A program made the position numbers and the translations under genes. From contig DATIPA010000054.1 of the NCBI GenBank assembly GCA_035472475.1, positions 1 through 62,461 on the forward strand: a DNA stretch of 62,461 nucleotides, given 5' to 3'. Below the pieces are notes generated by a model. That model worked only from the letters and a program-made list of their open reading frames with translations. It made no database searches and was not told the DNA's origin. Below are positions 61,272 to 62,461 of the stretch, in pieces. Source of the stretch: JAFAXD01 sp035472475. GTDB taxonomy: Bacteria; Pseudomonadota; Alphaproteobacteria; Rhizobiales; Xanthobacteraceae. Position 1 is the first letter of the stretch. Every line of letters starts with the position of its first letter.

Positions 61272-61439
61272 CTAGTGCCCCGTTTCCGAAGTTCGTCATA
61301 CATCGCGGCACCCCCTGACACGAACTTCGCAAACGAAGGGGCACTAGCAAGTATTTGATACTAGTGCCGCTCATCGATTTGAAGTTCCTGTACGAGCTTG
61401 TGGCAGGTGATGCAGGAACTTCAAATCGGCGGCACTAGT
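61272..61439. repeat. Complete CTAG composite palindrome (copy 5), between xoxG and xoxJ
   Basis: Palindrome A 61272-61347 (CTAGTGCCCCGTTTCCGAAGTTCG / ACACGAACTTCG ... GGGGCACTAG, partial), spacer CAAGTATTTGATA, palindrome B 61361-61439 (CTAGTGCCGC, GATTTGAAGTTCCT / AGGAACTTCAAATC, GGCGGCACTAGT). It fills the whole gap between the xoxG stop and the xoxJ start. Confidence 0.9.
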
Positions 61440-61953
61440 GTCCGATGCAGCTCGTTTCGGCCTTGTCGGCCGCCGCTGGCTTGTCTTCGTGCTTTGCCGG
61501 CCGCCCGCGCGGGATCGCATCGTTCGCGCGGGCGCGCAAATAGACGTAGATGTCGTCGATATAGCACATGACATTCGGGTTGGCGCCGAACGCCGGCATG
61601 ACGTTTTGCTGCGCAGTGTTGACGTTCTGCCGGCCGCTCGCGACAAGGCCGAGGTAGTCGCTGTAGTTCATCGTCTTCAGCGAATCGGCCAATGCCGGCG
61701 CATAACTCGATCCCTCGCCATCGGGACCGTGACAAACGTGGCAGGAGGAATGATAACGCCGGAAGCCGGAATAAGTGTACCAGTCGACGGTTCCATCGGC
61801 GCTGACCTTGTAGGTCGGATCGCCTGCCTTGTCGAAATACTTGCCGTCCTCATCCTTGACGGCTGTCGGGTCTCCCGAACCATCTGCCAGCGCGACCCCA
61901 ACCACGCATACGGCGGCGGCGACGACGATCGCGGCCACAGACCTCTTGCCCAC
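61435..61953 (-). CDS. xoxG: XoxG-type cytochrome c (methanol oxidation electron acceptor)
   Basis: 172 residues with a signal peptide (VAAIVVAAAVCVVGVALA). One haem c site C71-H-V-C74-H75 in YHSSCHVCHGPDGEGS and the axial Met in NVMPAFGANPN. Two additional cysteines (NVMCYIDDIYVYLRARA and the C-terminal SCIGH) give the four-cysteine pattern of methanol-related cytochromes. It takes electrons from XoxF in the periplasm. GTG start at 61953 has GAGGA upstream; a longer frame begins at 61995. The stop TAG is part of the CTAG end of the repeat, which begins three codons after the last cysteine. Confidence 0.88.
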   Translation of the reverse strand: MGKRSVAAIVVAAAVCVVGVALADGSGDPTAVKDEDGKYFDKAGDPTYKVSADGTVDWYTYSGFRRYHSSCHVCHGPDGEGSSYAPALADSLKTMNYSDYLGLVASGRQNVNTAQQNVMPAFGANPNVMCYIDDIYVYLRARANDAIPRGRPAKHEDKPAAADKAETSCIGH

Positions 61954-62056
61954 GCGACGATCCTCAGCTGATGTTTCTTTCAATGTCCAAAGCACGAGCG
62001 GCGCGTCGCTCGTAAGCGACGCGCCGGGCCTCGTTGGGCCACCTGATGCTCAGGAC

Positions 62057-62461
62057 CTAGGGCAGCGCAAACACGGTGAGCTGGCCGCCGAGCGAAGTGT
62101 AGTTCTTCAACGCGGCATAGCCACCGACCGCGCCAAGGCCATCCGTTGGCTTGGTCAAACCCGCTGCAAGGCCGATGCCCGCCCAGCCGCCGACCCCGGA
62201 CAGGATGGCGATGTATTGCTTGCCGCCATGCTCGTAGGTCGTCACGTTGCCGATGATTCCGGACGGGGTCTTGAACTTGTAGAGCTCCTTGCCGGTCTTG
62301 GCGTCCACGGCCTTGAGATAACCTTCAAGCGTTCCGTAGAACACCACGCCACCGGCGGTCGCCAACGCCCCGGACCAAACCGAGAATTGCTCCGGATCGG
62401 ACCAGACGATCTTGCCGGTCTTGGCGTCCCAGGCGATCATGTTGCCCATGTTGCTTTGGCC
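62057..62461 (-). CDS. xoxF: XoxF lanthanide-dependent methanol dehydrogenase, C-terminal part
   Basis: The C-terminal 134 residues of a PQQ quinoprotein, open through the window end. Visible are the propeller blade repeats AWDAKTGKIVWSDPE and YLKAVDAKTGKELYKF (tryptophan-docking type), GNVTTYEHGGKQYIAILSG and the typical end GGYAALKNYTSLGGQLTVFALP (partial). The long GVGGWAGIGLAAGL loop is as in XoxF-type enzymes. The catalytic Asp and lanthanide-ligand Asp pair lie outside the window, so lanthanide use is inferred from the xoxG and xoxJ neighbours. About 100 bases separate it from xoxG. Confidence 0.88.
   Translation of the reverse strand, partial: GQSNMGNMIAWDAKTGKIVWSDPEQFSVWSGALATAGGVVFYGTLEGYLKAVDAKTGKELYKFKTPSGIIGNVTTYEHGGKQYIAILSGVGGWAGIGLAAGLTKPTDGLGAVGGYAALKNYTSLGGQLTVFALP

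Noticed and set aside
61371..61646. A 91-codon minus frame in the xoxG region ending in a SAADLKFL-type tail
   Set aside because: It is an out-of-frame shadow of xoxG running into palindrome B; the cytochrome frame has the haem motif and signal peptide.
1..62461. CRISPR arrays, tRNA or rRNA genes, insertion sequences, phage genes
   Set aside because: No regularly spaced direct repeats, no tRNA-like T-loop with CCA-type acceptor, no transposase or integrase motifs were found by eye. A covariance-model scan would be needed to exclude a tRNA fully.

Overview
The window reads as chromosome of a high-GC alphaproteobacterium of the order Hyphomicrobiales (Xanthobacteraceae/Bradyrhizobiaceae-like). 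This rests on a CckA hybrid kinase, a MucR/Ros regulator, an alpha-type DksA, the DUF1254/DUF1214 pair, the DUF1491 - peptidoglycan-binding - histidine kinase trio, and a lanthanide-type (XoxF) methanol oxidation locus next to tetrahydromethanopterin/methanofuran biosynthesis genes. No rRNA, tRNA, CRISPR, transposase or phage gene was recognised by eye.

Layout. 0-38 kb is mostly housekeeping and envelope/stress DNA: YcgN-type Cys protein, bifunctional PBP, DUF1214/DUF1254 pair, histidine kinase group, APC permease, alpha/beta hydrolases, SufE, MucR, oligopeptidase B, superoxide dismutase with a textbook terminator, membrane glycosyltransferase, haloacid dehalogenase, MFS exporter, GST, GlsB-like protein, exported methyltransferase, CckA, FliO-like protein, DksA, MoxR ATPase, MipA, FAD oxidoreductase, SixA, CPBP protease and UspA.

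38-48 kb looks like an undescribed catabolic island. A five-junction, translationally coupled operon encodes Rieske oxygenase alpha and beta, a thiolase-fold protein without the usual Cys and His, a DUF35-SDR fusion, a cyclase/formamidase-like hydrolase and an SDR. It is flanked by a divergent MetF-like gene and a convergent operon of three C-N hydrolase-type enzymes (PuuE-like deacetylase, isochorismatase-like amidase, Tat-exported amidohydrolase).

48.6-62.5 kb is a C1/quinoprotein region: pqqE followed by a 25-codon pqqA with its own promoter; a methanopterin/methanofuran cluster on the minus strand (DUF447, DHPS-like, flavoprotein, amino-acid kinase, MfnB joined to FolB); a PQQ-associated ABC system (binding protein, YVTN propeller, ATPase, ABC-2 permease, small periplasmic protein); and a minus-strand xoxF-xoxG-xoxJ-CxxCW operon cut by the window end. 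Together they supply the cofactor (PQQ), oxidise methanol in the periplasm (XoxF, electrons to XoxG) and make the carrier for formaldehyde oxidation.

The main non-gene structure is a dispersed composite palindrome, bounded by CTAG and about 170 bp when complete. Three full copies, one single-palindrome copy and one fragment are present. Copies abut genes so closely that they supply stop codons, a C-terminal tail and possibly ribosome-binding sequence to neighbours. Two other strongly structured intergenic segments (37.4 kb and 50.4 kb) are unexplained.
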